Of a stretch of DNA of 64,000 nucleotides, positions 24,777 to 33,579 are shown piece by piece. Numbering within the stretch: position 1 is the stretch's first letter; each line of letters opens with the position of its first letter. Origin of the DNA: a bacterium (GTDB lineage: Bacteria; Planctomycetota; Planctomycetia; Isosphaerales; Isosphaeraceae); assembly GCA_016125085.1 (NCBI GenBank), contig WGMM01000007.1, forward strand, positions 124,001 to 188,000. The letters are read 5' to 3'. The notes under the pieces are model-generated. The model was not told where the DNA came from. It saw nothing but the letters and a program-made list of their open reading frames with translations, and did not search any database. The position numbers and the translations under genes are program-made.

Positions 24777-25868
24777 ATGACGCCCTCGCAAAGAACACCC
24801 GCGCCGGATCGGGAAAACCAATCCCGGCCGACGACCGATTCCCTGGCCTATTCTCTGGCCCGATATTCCGAAATTCCCCGGTCGCTGAAATTTCCGCTGA
24901 ACCAGCCTGACCGCTGGGAAAACTGGCGTGCCGAAGCTCGCAGCAAGCTCTCGCAGCTCATTGGCTTGCCTCAGGAACTTCATGAGCACAGGACGGCGCT
25001 GGAATCCGAATTCGGACCGGCGGTCGTTCGCTCAGGTTACGTGCGTCAGTTCGTTCGATTCGAAACCAGGACGGGCTGCGAAGCCGTCGGCTGGCTGCTG
25101 ATTCCCGAAAAGATCGACGGACCGAGGCCAGCGATGATCTGCCTGCCCGGACACGGGCGTGGAATCGACGAAATCACGGGGATCGATGAGAAAGGGCTGG
25201 ATAACGAATCCGCCCAGAGCTATCAGCACAACTTCGCCCTCCAGTGCGTGCTGCAGGGCTATGTCACCCTCGCACTCGAAATGATCGGTTTCGGTCATCG
25301 CCGTGATCCGGCCGCGCGCAAGCGAGGTTCAGGTGCATCGAGCTGTATGCCCGCCGCGGGCGCGGCACTGATGCTGGGCGAATCGATGGTCGGCTGGAGA
25401 GTCTGGGATACCGTCCGGGCGATCGATTTCCTGACCGGTCTCAGCGACGTGGACTCCTCCCGCATCGGCCTGATGGGCATCTCGGGCGGCGGCACCGTTT
25501 CGCTCTATGCCGCCGCGCTCGACGACCGAGTGGCCTTTGCGATGTTGTCCTGCAGCTACTGCACCTTCCGGGATTCGATTTATGCCGTCTCACACTGCAT
25601 CGACAATTACGTGCCAGGCATACTGAAATGGCTCGAAGTGGCGGATCTGGCGGCACTTATCGCTCCTCGACTCCTGTTCTGCGAAGCCGGCGCGGCGGAC
25701 GATATCTTCCCCGAGCCTGGCGTTCGCGAGGCTTTCGATGAAGCGCACCGCAGCTATGAAGCGATGAAAGCGGGCGGTAATCTGGGGCTTCATGTGTTCC
25801 AGGCAGGGCATGTTTTCGACGGCCGCCAGGCGTTCCCCTGGATCGCTCAACGGCTATCTTCCAACTGA
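24777..25868 (+). CDS. Alpha/beta hydrolase, dienelactone-hydrolase/acetyl-xylan-esterase-like (abhydrolase_7 type)
   Basis: 363 residues from the ATG at 24777. An alpha/beta-hydrolase core with oxyanion-side motif ICLPGHGRGIDEI, nucleophile elbow G-I-S-G-G-G (LMGISGGGTVSLYAAALDD), acid residue probably in EAGAADDIFPEPG, and the final histidine in FQAGHVFDGRQAFPW. No signal peptide. The long segment before the core (residues about 30-110) resembles the N-terminal part of planctomycete 'acetylxylan esterase-like' proteins. It lies 64 bases after the phosphatase gene and 56 before the site-2 protease gene, so co-transcription is likely. Substrate unknown; a carbohydrate ester is a guess. Confidence 0.75.
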   Translation: MTPSQRTPAPDRENQSRPTTDSLAYSLARYSEIPRSLKFPLNQPDRWENWRAEARSKLSQLIGLPQELHEHRTALESEFGPAVVRSGYVRQFVRFETRTGCEAVGWLLIPEKIDGPRPAMICLPGHGRGIDEITGIDEKGLDNESAQSYQHNFALQCVLQGYVTLALEMIGFGHRRDPAARKRGSGASSCMPAAGAALMLGESMVGWRVWDTVRAIDFLTGLSDVDSSRIGLMGISGGGTVSLYAAALDDRVAFAMLSCSYCTFRDSIYAVSHCIDNYVPGILKWLEVADLAALIAPRLLFCEAGAADDIFPEPGVREAFDEAHRSYEAMKAGGNLGLHVFQAGHVFDGRQAFPWIAQRLSSN

Positions 25869-25924
25869 ATTCGCGACTTCTCTCCCGAATCGACACCACC
25901 GAACCGCGACAGGCGACACTCCAA

Positions 25925-27016
25925 ATGGCATCCTGGAACTTAAGGCTCGGCCGCTACTTCGGTATTCCGATCGATATTCACTGGACGTTCTGGCTGCTGC
26001 TGATTTACGTCTTTTTCGACGGCGTCGCGAATGACGGCACTCCGGCGGAAGCCCTCGTTAGCGTGATCTTCGTCGTCACGTTGTTCGCCTGCGTCGTTCT
26101 ACATGAGCTGGGGCACGCGCTCACGGCCAGACGATTCGGCATCACGACACGCGACATTACGCTTTATCCGATCGGGGGCGTCGCCCGCCTGGAACGGATC
26201 CCCGAACGGCCGATTGAGGAACTGCTCGTCGCGATCGCCGGACCGCTCGTCAATGTCGTCATCGCCGGTTCGCTCTTTCTGGCCGGTGTGCGCCTGCCTG
26301 AAAATGCCGGTCAGCCGACTGCCCTGACACGGACCGACTTCTTCAGCAGTCTTTTGCTGGTCAATTGCGTGCTCGTATTCTTCAACCTCCTGCCTGCGTT
26401 TCCCATGGACGGTGGCAGGATCCTGCGTGCGTTTCTCGCGATGTTCACCGATTATGTCCGTGCCACCCGCATCGCCGCGGCCATGGGACAGTTCATGGCG
26501 ATTCTGTTCGGGTTCCTGGGGCTAAGCGGCTTGCCCATGATGCTGTTCATCGCACTCTTCGTGTGGCTGGGAGCGACCGGCGAAGCCGGTTCGGTCGAGC
26601 AGCGCTTCCTGCTGAAAGACGCTCGCGTGCGGGATGCCATGCTCGTGAATTACTCCCGGGTGCGCGATACGGATACCCTCGGCGATGTCGTCAAGCGACT
26701 GCTGAGCGGCTCGCAATCCGAATTCCCGGTCTACGATTCGACGACCGAACGAGCCGTCGGCCTCTTGACCAGGAATATCCTCATCAGCTCCCTCGCAAGC
26801 CTAGGCGCGGATGGTCTCGTCAAGGATTGCCCGATCGAAAGTCTGGGCACCGGCCAGGCGAAACGTTCGCTGATCGATGCGATCCAGGAAATGCGTGAGG
26901 CCAGTCAGAGCTGCCTGGAAGTGGTGGACGACAACGGTGTCGTCGTCGGTCTGCTGACCCAAGAGAATCTGGCCGAATTCATCATGGTTCGATCCGCCAT
27001 GAAATCCGGGGCCTGA
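25925..27016 (+). CDS. Site-2 protease family metalloprotease with C-terminal CBS domains
   Basis: 363 residues. Six hydrophobic helices carry the M50 zinc site: H60-E61-L-G-H64 in VVLHELGHALTARRFG, and the third ligand D162 in NLLPAFPMDGGRILRAF. The cytoplasmic half, about residues 235-355, contains two CBS motifs (VRDAMLVNYSRV and VVGLLTQENLAEFI regions). CBS domains usually sense adenosine nucleotides. This is the layout of group III site-2 proteases, which cut membrane-bound substrates such as anti-sigma factors, often after a first periplasmic cut. Nothing nearby identifies the substrate. Convergent with the ndh gene. Confidence 0.92.
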   Translation: MASWNLRLGRYFGIPIDIHWTFWLLLIYVFFDGVANDGTPAEALVSVIFVVTLFACVVLHELGHALTARRFGITTRDITLYPIGGVARLERIPERPIEELLVAIAGPLVNVVIAGSLFLAGVRLPENAGQPTALTRTDFFSSLLLVNCVLVFFNLLPAFPMDGGRILRAFLAMFTDYVRATRIAAAMGQFMAILFGFLGLSGLPMMLFIALFVWLGATGEAGSVEQRFLLKDARVRDAMLVNYSRVRDTDTLGDVVKRLLSGSQSEFPVYDSTTERAVGLLTRNILISSLASLGADGLVKDCPIESLGTGQAKRSLIDAIQEMREASQSCLEVVDDNGVVVGLLTQENLAEFIMVRSAMKSGA

Positions 27017-27060
27017 TTACCCGGAGTTCCGAGTCGGCCTTCTCGCCAAAACCGCTCGAT

Positions 27061-28482
27061 TCAACCGGGCGGTGACGAAACATCTTGCGGCGCTTCTGGT
27101 ACCGGCGTGCTGACGGGAATCAGATAAGCACCGTGGTGCGAACGAACATGCGGGCGCACGTTGCCGGTAATGAGTCGCGCGCCTTTGGAGAAAGTGACGT
27201 AATCCCAGATCCACTGAGCCAGCACGGCGAACCGGTTCCGAAAGCCGACCAGAAAAAGAACGTGAACCAGGCCCCAGGTGAGCCAGGCGAAAAAGCCGGC
27301 GAAGTGCCATCGGCCGATCTGGGCTACGGCACGAGACCTGCCGATCGTCGCCATCTGACCCTTATCCCGATAATGAAACACTGGCCGGGGATCGCGGGCG
27401 AATCGCCCCTGAATGTCGTCGCGAATGAGCTTGCCGACGAACCGGCCCATCTGGATCGCGCCCTGAGCCACACCCGGAACCGGATTCCCCGAAACAGGAT
27501 CCGTCACGGCAGCGATATCGCCTATCGCGAACGCGAAGGGATAACCGGGCAGGCTGAGATCCGGCCCGACGAGCACGCGGCCGCTTTTGTCCAGCGGCAC
27601 GCCCAGTGTAGCCGCGACGGGATTCCCCTTGACGCCCGCAGCCCAGAAGATGCACCCCGCATTCACTTTTTCGTCGCCGATCATGACGAATCCTTCGCCG
27701 ATCTCGGTCACCCGCGACTTCAGCCGGACTTCGACGCCCATCTGAAGCAAGTCCTCAAGCGCTCTTGCCGAAAGGTCTTCGGGCATAGTCGGCAGCAGGC
27801 GGTCGGCTGACTGAATCAGAATGACGCGGGACGATTTCGTGTCGATGTTGCGAAAGTCGTTCGGCAATGCCTGAGTCGCGATCTGGCGCAGGGCGCCGGC
27901 CATTTCGACTCCGGTAGGCCCGCCGCCGACGATCACGAACGTCAGGTCGGCAATGCGGTTGTCCGGATCAGCCTCCATCTCGGCTTCTTCGAAGGCCAGT
28001 AAAATGCGGCTCCGGATTTCCAGGGCGTCTTCGATCGTCTTGAGTCCCGGGGCGAAGCGGGCCCAGTCCTCACGGCCGAAGTAGCCGTGAGTCGCCCCAC
28101 AGGCCAGTACCAGGTAGTCGAAATCGGCTTCGCCACCAGGAAAAACGGCCACCTTCCGGGCCAGATCGATGCGGATCAGTTCGTCCATGATGACATGGAC
28201 ATCCTGGCGCCTGCGAAACACGCTGCGGATCGGATATCCGATATCGGCCGGCGAAAGCGCCGCCGTGGCGACTTGATAAAGCAACGGCTGAAAAACGTGG
28301 TGATTGCGCTTGTCCACAAGCCAGATGCGTGCTTCGACACCGGCCAATTCGGACACGGCATTGAGCCCGGCGAATCCGCCTCCGATCACGAGGATTTCGA
28401 GCGGTCGATCGACAGGCCGAGATGAGCTTCCAGCGGTATCTACGAATTTCCAGCCCGTGTGATTGACTTGCGATTCAGCCAT
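27061..28482 (-). CDS. ndh: Type II NADH dehydrogenase (NDH-2)
   Basis: 473 residues. FAD-binding Rossmann fold at the N-terminus (ILVIGGGFAGLNAVSELA), the quinone/FAD-side block HHVFQPLLYQVATAALSP, the NADH-binding second Rossmann fold (TFVIVGGGPTGVEMAGALRQ), and the family block PFAFAIGDIAAV. The C-terminal region FFAWLTWGLVHVLFLVGFRN holds the amphipathic membrane-anchoring helices. The enzyme passes electrons from NADH to quinone without pumping protons, on the inner face of the membrane. Length is a little above the usual 400-440 residues because of short N- and C-terminal extensions. Single-gene unit: a terminator hairpin precedes its promoter region. Confidence 0.93.
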   Translation of the reverse strand: MAESQVNHTGWKFVDTAGSSSRPVDRPLEILVIGGGFAGLNAVSELAGVEARIWLVDKRNHHVFQPLLYQVATAALSPADIGYPIRSVFRRRQDVHVIMDELIRIDLARKVAVFPGGEADFDYLVLACGATHGYFGREDWARFAPGLKTIEDALEIRSRILLAFEEAEMEADPDNRIADLTFVIVGGGPTGVEMAGALRQIATQALPNDFRNIDTKSSRVILIQSADRLLPTMPEDLSARALEDLLQMGVEVRLKSRVTEIGEGFVMIGDEKVNAGCIFWAAGVKGNPVAATLGVPLDKSGRVLVGPDLSLPGYPFAFAIGDIAAVTDPVSGNPVPGVAQGAIQMGRFVGKLIRDDIQGRFARDPRPVFHYRDKGQMATIGRSRAVAQIGRWHFAGFFAWLTWGLVHVLFLVGFRNRFAVLAQWIWDYVTFSKGARLITGNVRPHVRSHHGAYLIPVSTPVPEAPQDVSSPPG

Positions 28483-28574
28483 TGCCGCGGTCTCGGTGCG
28501 TCATTCGAAATGCCGGAACGGTCCTGGCCTTCGCATCATATCAGATTCTCGATGACAGGATTCCTCCGGAAAAG

Positions 28575-28614
28575 CCGCGACGCCGTGAAGAGCGAACTCA
28601 TCACGGCGTCGCGG
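28575..28614 (-). terminator. Strong hairpin terminator, T-runs on both sides
   Basis: 14-base-pair perfect stem (CCGCGACGCCGTGA / TCACGGCGTCGCGG, arms 28575-28588 and 28601-28614) with a 12-base loop. On the minus strand it is followed by GGCTTTTCC, and on the plus strand by TGTTTTC. It should end transcription of the secreted-protein gene at 29173-28649 before ndh. Confidence 0.75.
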
Positions 28615-28648
28615 TGTTTTCGGATGCGTGAATCCGTAAGGCCGGCGA

Positions 28649-29173
28649 TCAGCCGCCGTGGCTTTCATGATAGAAGAACGGCCAGGGGAAAGGCCCGGGG
28701 CCTGTCACGAGCGGATCCAGGTCGTAAACCGGGACGTAGCTGCCTGACTGATAGTAGTATTTGACGGGCCGGAACGGTTCCTTAACCCACGAATACCAGC
28801 GCTTAAGGCCGAGAGCCGGGGCCTTGTCCGGCGTGATGGTGTCGACACCCGGGGCACCGCGGAAATAGGGGCGAATGGATCTCGCGGGAGTCGGTTCGAA
28901 ATACTGGCCATAAAGCCCGCCGTGTTTCCAGTCGTTGGGTCGGCGTCCATCGGGGCGGTCGTCGTATTTTGTGCCGTAGAACGTATCGCGATACGGGTCG
29001 GGCGGTAGATTCCGCGGAAACGGCTCAAGCCGAGTGAAATGGCCGTTGCGTTCGTGAATGTCGGGCACGCGCGGGGCGTAGTCCACTTGTGCCTGGGCTG
29101 AGAGAGCCGCGAATACGACCGTCATGGCCGAGAGCCCGATGGCACGGAGCGGCCGAAGCGAACGAGGCTGCAT
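28649..29173 (-). CDS. Secreted protein of unknown function, Pro/Tyr rich
   Basis: 174 residues from the ATG at 29173, which has a perfect AGGAGGT seven bases upstream; longer frames to 29272 lack this. Signal peptide at residues 8-30 ending ALSAQAQ. The mature part is rich in Pro, Tyr, Gly, Asp and Arg with no cysteine, e.g. RDTFYGTKYDDRPDGRRPND and VKYYYQSGSYVPVYDLDP, and ends PWPFFYHESHGG. I do not recognise a family. It lies between two strong terminators, so it is a single-gene unit with an efficient ribosome site, which suggests good expression. A cell-envelope or matrix protein is possible but not shown. Confidence 0.75.
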   Translation of the reverse strand: MQPRSLRPLRAIGLSAMTVVFAALSAQAQVDYAPRVPDIHERNGHFTRLEPFPRNLPPDPYRDTFYGTKYDDRPDGRRPNDWKHGGLYGQYFEPTPARSIRPYFRGAPGVDTITPDKAPALGLKRWYSWVKEPFRPVKYYYQSGSYVPVYDLDPLVTGPGPFPWPFFYHESHGG

Positions 29174-29364
29174 GAGAGACCTCCTGTCCTCAACTGAGAT
29201 ACTTATGGCGGGTGCGGACCGGTCGATCCGAAACTCCGTTCGAATATGCTCGACACCCTCGGCGGATCGCATTGCCAGCGAACTTGCGTGACTTCACGGG
29301 CAACCGGCTCTCGCGCGTCTCTTGTTTTATCGACATTCGGCGTTCGCAATGGGGAAGAAAAAAA

Positions 29365-29398
29365 CGACGAATCGCCGGAAAATTCCGGCGATTCGTCG
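29365..29398 (-). terminator. Near-perfect intrinsic terminator of the Gly/Cys-rich protein gene
   Basis: 34-base palindrome: a 16-base-pair stem from CGACGAATCGCCGGAA with a two-base loop (or 14 pairs and a six-base AAAATT loop). On the minus strand it is followed at once by TTTTTTTCTTCC. It lies 37-70 bases past the stop codon at 29435. A textbook Rho-independent terminator. Confidence 0.9.
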
Positions 29399-29434
29399 CA
29401 CGATTATGTCGAGCGTACCTTCGTACGATTCGGA

Positions 29435-30778
29435 TCAGTTTTCGTTTTCGTTTGCCGGAGCAGGAGCAGGAGCGGCGGGAGCCATTCGCTCACGGAGAGT
29501 CCGCGAAGCCGGAGGTACTTCCCGCAGCGATTCGCCTCGCGGCGGAGGAGGCGGCACGGGAGCCGTCCGGGCAGGGGGCGGAGTCACGAAGTCGGTCGGC
29601 GTGGTCGCACGATCGGTCGCGAATCCGGCCGTACTTTGCGGCATCGAGCCGTAGCCGGGTGACATCGCCTGATCCAGGTAAGGCGGGAAGGCGAAGTAAT
29701 CACGAGGCGAACGCACGGGGTTAACGTACTGAACGTAACCAGGCGTCAGCGGAACCGGACCGCCAGGGCCCGTGAACCACTTGGGTCCATGATGCTTGCC
29801 GAACAGCCCCGCGGCCTTGGCGAGCAATCCCTTGTGGGCGTTCAGCAGTGAGGCACAAATGCCGCAGCCAGGCATGCCACACGGGCCAGCCGGATGACCG
29901 CCCATGCCGTGACCACCCATGCCGCCGTTGCCGCAGGTGCTGCAGCCAGGCGTACCGCAGCCGCCAGCCCCGCCGTGACCACCCGCACCATGGCCAGCGA
30001 AGAGCCCGCCGCCGTTACCGCAGCCCGGTGCACTGCAGCCAGGCGTGCCGCAACCGCCGCCGTTGCCCCGGCCTTTACCGCCGAACAGGCCAAAGCAGGT
30101 CGGTTCGCCGCAGACTTTACCGCCACAGCCACCATTGCCGCACGAAGCGACTGCCTGGGGGGAGCCGTATTGGCCGGAAGGAGCGATCTGTGGGCTCGAC
30201 TTGGCGCCAGCGGAGAAGTGGCCATTGACGACCGGGGCACCGTAACCGGCTCCGGAGCCATTGCCGTTACCTGCGCCATGGCCACCCATCAGCCCATGGC
30301 CTCCGGTCGTTCCGCCGATGACGGTTCCGCCGGATCCAGCGTGAGCGATGTGCGTATGAGCACCGCTGCCGCCAAGGTTATGACCAAGGCCTGAGCCGTC
30401 CGAAAAGATATAGCCCTTACCGCCGCATGATCCGCACGTGCCAAGGGCCGATGTGCCAGCTGCAGAGCCGCAGCCGGCACAAGCGCCGGAACCGCCGCAG
30501 GTGGAACACAGCGACTTGACGGCGTTGGCCACGTGGGCAGCAGCGCCGTGGGCCTGAGCAGCGGCGCCATGAACGGAGCCGATGATGTGACCGAGCGTAT
30601 CTTTGGTGTAATGGCCCCGAGGAACCGGGGGCGCATAGTAAGGGGCACCCGTGTTCAGGTCGATCGCATCGACCGTCTCAGGGATCACATGGTTTTTCTC
30701 GAACATCTGGCCGTTCGCGTTCAGGCTCAACGCCAGGCAAGCCAATGCGGCCAAGCCACGCCTCAATCCGAAGATCAT
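29435..30778 (-). CDS. Secreted Gly/Cys/His-rich protein with DnaJ-like CxxCxGxG motifs; unknown function
   Basis: 447 residues with AAGGA upstream of the start. Signal peptide at residues 4-23 (GLRRGLAALACLALSLNANG). The next segment is His/Ala rich (HGAAAQAHGAAAHVANAV). Then come C-S-T-C-G-G-S-G-A-C-A-G-C-G and, some 20 residues on, C-G-S-C-G-G-K-G, which mimic the zinc-binding CxxCxGxG repeats of DnaJ. A Gly/His-rich stretch and repeated CGTPGCS, CGNGG, CGMPGCGIC units follow, spaced by GGHG runs. The last 110 residues are Pro-rich and end EREMAP-like in an APAPAPANENEN tail. The repeats suggest metal binding or a disulfide-linked fibrous layer. Its own strong terminator lies downstream. 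No family is recognised; similar proteins seem confined to planctomycetes. Confidence 0.8.
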   Translation of the reverse strand: MIFGLRRGLAALACLALSLNANGQMFEKNHVIPETVDAIDLNTGAPYYAPPVPRGHYTKDTLGHIIGSVHGAAAQAHGAAAHVANAVKSLCSTCGGSGACAGCGSAAGTSALGTCGSCGGKGYIFSDGSGLGHNLGGSGAHTHIAHAGSGGTVIGGTTGGHGLMGGHGAGNGNGSGAGYGAPVVNGHFSAGAKSSPQIAPSGQYGSPQAVASCGNGGCGGKVCGEPTCFGLFGGKGRGNGGGCGTPGCSAPGCGNGGGLFAGHGAGGHGGAGGCGTPGCSTCGNGGMGGHGMGGHPAGPCGMPGCGICASLLNAHKGLLAKAAGLFGKHHGPKWFTGPGGPVPLTPGYVQYVNPVRSPRDYFAFPPYLDQAMSPGYGSMPQSTAGFATDRATTPTDFVTPPPARTAPVPPPPPRGESLREVPPASRTLRERMAPAAPAPAPANENEN

Positions 30779-31200
30779 GGCATTATCCTTCTTTCGCTGA
30801 CTGGCCTCGTCACGAATCTTCCTGATCCGTCCACGCAGGCGAACATCCGTGTGTCAGTCGGCTCCGTCAGCGTCATCCTCGACGCTTCAGGCAGGCTTCT
30901 TCACGACTCCATCCGAATCGGTCCGAACGGTCAGACCCGGGGATGCACCAAAGGGATTCCTCCCATCGGACTTTCCGTATCGACCCATCGATCCATATGG
31001 CACTAGATCGGATCGTTAACCTGGGAGCATTAAGAAATTCCAGAAAACAAGGCTATTGAGGAAATTCAGGGAACTTAGGAAACCGCGTCAGTTTGCGAGA
31101 GATTCTCCTGAATCTCAATCCGATCGATGCTCCGCGAAGCTTCTGCCCTTCGGCGGTCCATCGAACCGACGAATCGAACGAAGTCGTGTTGGGGCGGTAA
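30779..31200. other. Intergenic region, no gene seen (422 bases)
   Basis: It holds the promoter region of the Gly/Cys-rich protein gene (minus strand) and the 3' flank of the zinc-ribbon membrane protein gene. The segment 31005-31080 is noticeably AT-richer than its surroundings. I see no convincing hairpin, RNA gene or short coding frame on either strand. Confidence 0.5.
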
Positions 31201-31845
31201 TCAGTTCAGGTTCGTCGCCACCTGCGAGCCCATGACGGTGCTTTCCTGTTCCGGTTCGGTTTGAGGGAGACTACGCCGTGGTCCATGGGTCATCGAACGG
31301 CTCACGAACTGAAGAACGCTGGCCATGATGAATCCGAACAGGAAGTAGTACAAGCCACGGAAGAATTCGTTACCGGAAAAGCCGAACAGGGCACTGAAAA
31401 ACGCCAGCGTGATCGCCCCGGTACCGACGGAAACCAGCAGTGCGGGTACGAATATGACGAATACCGTCAAAAGCAGTCCCATGAATCCGCAAATCAGCAT
31501 GTCGGACGTCGTGTACCATTGCGAAAAAAGCAGGCAGGAAGCGGCCGATATGACGATCGTCGGTATGGCCAGAGAGTAGATTTGCCCCGGCGTCATCGTG
31601 TTACGGGCCGGGCCGGAATCGGCCGTTCGACGATCGAATCGAGCGGAACCGACAGCATTCCGGCGTTCGATCACGCTCGGCCGGAACAGGGCCGAAGGTT
31701 CCGGATCGTTCACGATCCGGCTCCAGGATCTAGGCATCACACGTCTGCCGCAACCGCCGCAGCGAACCCAGAAATCCGAGCCGGCCACGGAATCTTCCAG
31801 TACGGAATGACAGTGCGGACAGCGCGTACGTTCGTTATCGCTCAT
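31201..31845 (-). CDS. Zinc-ribbon integral membrane protein of unknown function
   Basis: 214 residues from the ATG at 31845; the open frame continues upstream but reads into the divergent promoter region and has no protein-like features. N-terminal zinc ribbon with C9-x2-C12 and C29-x2-C32 (RCPHCHSVLED and RCGGCGRRVMPRS). After a basic linker come three or four hydrophobic stretches: YSLAIPTIVISAASCLLFSQ, MLICGFMGLLLTVFVIFVPA running into a second helix, and FFRGLYYFLFGFIMASVLQF. Such short zinc-ribbon/TM proteins are common in planctomycetes and have no assigned role. Divergent from the sugar ABC ATPase gene, sharing a 133-base promoter region. Confidence 0.75.
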   Translation of the reverse strand: MSDNERTRCPHCHSVLEDSVAGSDFWVRCGGCGRRVMPRSWSRIVNDPEPSALFRPSVIERRNAVGSARFDRRTADSGPARNTMTPGQIYSLAIPTIVISAASCLLFSQWYTTSDMLICGFMGLLLTVFVIFVPALLVSVGTGAITLAFFSALFGFSGNEFFRGLYYFLFGFIMASVLQFVSRSMTHGPRRSLPQTEPEQESTVMGSQVATNLN

Positions 31846-31978
31846 GGCTGGTATTTCCGTTGAATAGTTCTGGGAGATTCGACTTTCGGCTAATATAGTC
31901 CTGCCGAATGACGACGGACAGACGGTTGTCCGAAACGCCACCGATTCCGACCAGAAATCCCCTCCGGAAACCTGAACG

Positions 31979-33550
31979 ATGAGCGAGCCCGCGGCCGCGA
32001 CCCCACGCCTGATGATGACACGAATCACCAAGCGGTTCGGAGGCGTGCACGCTCTGGAAGACGTCTCCTTCGAACTCAGAGCGGGAGAGGTGCATGCCCT
32101 TTGCGGCGAAAACGGGGCCGGCAAAAGCACGCTGATGAAAATTCTGGCCGGGGTCATCACCGACTACGACGGCACCATTGCGATCGACGGCGCACCGCAG
32201 CGCTTCTCCAACACCCGCGAAGCCGAAGAAGCCGGTATTCGCATCATCCACCAGGAGCTGAACCTCGTCCCCGATCTTTCGGTCGCGGCCAACATTTTTC
32301 TGGGCGAAGAGATCACGGGCCGATTCGGAATGCTCAACGAACGGGCGATGCATCAGCGCGCATCCGAAGTGCTTGGCCGACTCGGCGCCAGGATCGACCC
32401 GAAAGCCAGAGTTCGTGATCTCCGGATCGGCGACCAGCAGATGGTCGAAATCGCCAAGGCGATCGCATTTCGGGCCGATGTGGTCATCATGGACGAACCG
32501 ACTTCTGCCCTTTCCGACGCTGAAGTCGCTCGACTTTTCCGCGTCATCGGCGATCTCAAGGCACGCGATCACGCCGTCGTTTACATCTCTCACAAGATGA
32601 ACGAAGTCTTCCGGCTGGCCGATCAAGTTACCGTCCTGCGCGACGGCCGCCTCGTCACAAGCGTGAAGGCCGCGGAGGCCTCACCGACGAAAGTTGTCCA
32701 GTGGATGGTGGGCAGGGCCCTCGCTGGCGACACGCCTCGCAAAGCTTCCCGATTCGAATCGGCGGATGCCCCGGTCCTCGAAATCGCCGGGCTGAACGTG
32801 CCTCGCGAAAATGGCTCAGGCAGGCCGTCGCTGACCGACGTGAACCTGTCCGTGCATCCGGGCGAAATCGTCGGAGTAGCCGGCCTGCTGGGCGCGGGCC
32901 GCACGGAACTGCTGGAAGCGGTCTTCGGCGTCGCGGGCACCCACCACCGCACTGGTGAAATTCGACTGAAAGGCCAGCCGGTGCGCTTCCGCAACCCGCA
33001 TGAGGCGATCGCCGCCGGTGTGGCCATGGTCACCGAAGATCGCAAGAATCTTGGCTTGTTCGCCGAAATGAACGTCGGCGAGAACATCACGGTGACTCAA
33101 CTCGGCGAATCACCGCTATCTCGCGCCGGAATCGTGCGTTTCGGGAACGAAGCGAAAGCCGCGAACGAGGAAATTGCCCGGCTTCGCATCAAGACGCCTT
33201 CACGAAAGGCCATGATTTTAAGTCTTTCCGGCGGCAATCAGCAGAAGGCCATTCTCGGCCGATGGCTGCTGACCGACCCCGAACTTCTGCTACTTGACGA
33301 ACCGACACGTGGCATCGACGTCGGTGCCAAAGCCGAAATCCACGCACTGCTGCGCGACCTGGCGGACTCAGGGCTCTCGGTGCTCGTCACCTCCAGCGAA
33401 TTGCCCGAATTGTTCGCGGTAGCGGATCGAATCGTCGTCCTGTGCGAAGGCCGCGTGACCGACGAAATGACCCGAGCCGAGGCGACCGAAGAACGGATCA
33501 TGGCCGCCGCGACCGCCTTTCTCGCCAAGGGTGTCATGGCGGAAGCCTGA
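31979..33550 (+). CDS. Sugar ABC transporter ATPase with two nucleotide-binding domains (RbsA/MglA/XylG type)
   Basis: 523 residues, duplicated ABC ATPase. First domain: P-loop GENGAGKST (43-51), Q-loop IIHQELNLVPDLSV, a signature replaced by LRIGDQQMVEIAKAI, and Walker B VVIMDEPTSAL. Second domain: degenerate P-loop GLLGAGRTELLEAV, good signature LSLSGGNQQKAILGRWL, and Walker B LLLLDEPTRGIDVGAK. This one-sided pattern is normal for carbohydrate importers of the CUT2 class that take up ribose, galactose, xylose or autoinducer-2. No permease or periplasmic binding protein is next to it, so it must work with components encoded elsewhere, perhaps the permease at 39059-40078. It is 29 bases from the sirtuin gene. 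Confidence 0.92.
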   Translation: MSEPAAATPRLMMTRITKRFGGVHALEDVSFELRAGEVHALCGENGAGKSTLMKILAGVITDYDGTIAIDGAPQRFSNTREAEEAGIRIIHQELNLVPDLSVAANIFLGEEITGRFGMLNERAMHQRASEVLGRLGARIDPKARVRDLRIGDQQMVEIAKAIAFRADVVIMDEPTSALSDAEVARLFRVIGDLKARDHAVVYISHKMNEVFRLADQVTVLRDGRLVTSVKAAEASPTKVVQWMVGRALAGDTPRKASRFESADAPVLEIAGLNVPRENGSGRPSLTDVNLSVHPGEIVGVAGLLGAGRTELLEAVFGVAGTHHRTGEIRLKGQPVRFRNPHEAIAAGVAMVTEDRKNLGLFAEMNVGENITVTQLGESPLSRAGIVRFGNEAKAANEEIARLRIKTPSRKAMILSLSGGNQQKAILGRWLLTDPELLLLDEPTRGIDVGAKAEIHALLRDLADSGLSVLVTSSELPELFAVADRIVVLCEGRVTDEMTRAEATEERIMAAATAFLAKGVMAEA

Positions 33551-33579
33551 GCGAATTCCATTTCGGGAGTTTTCGAAAG

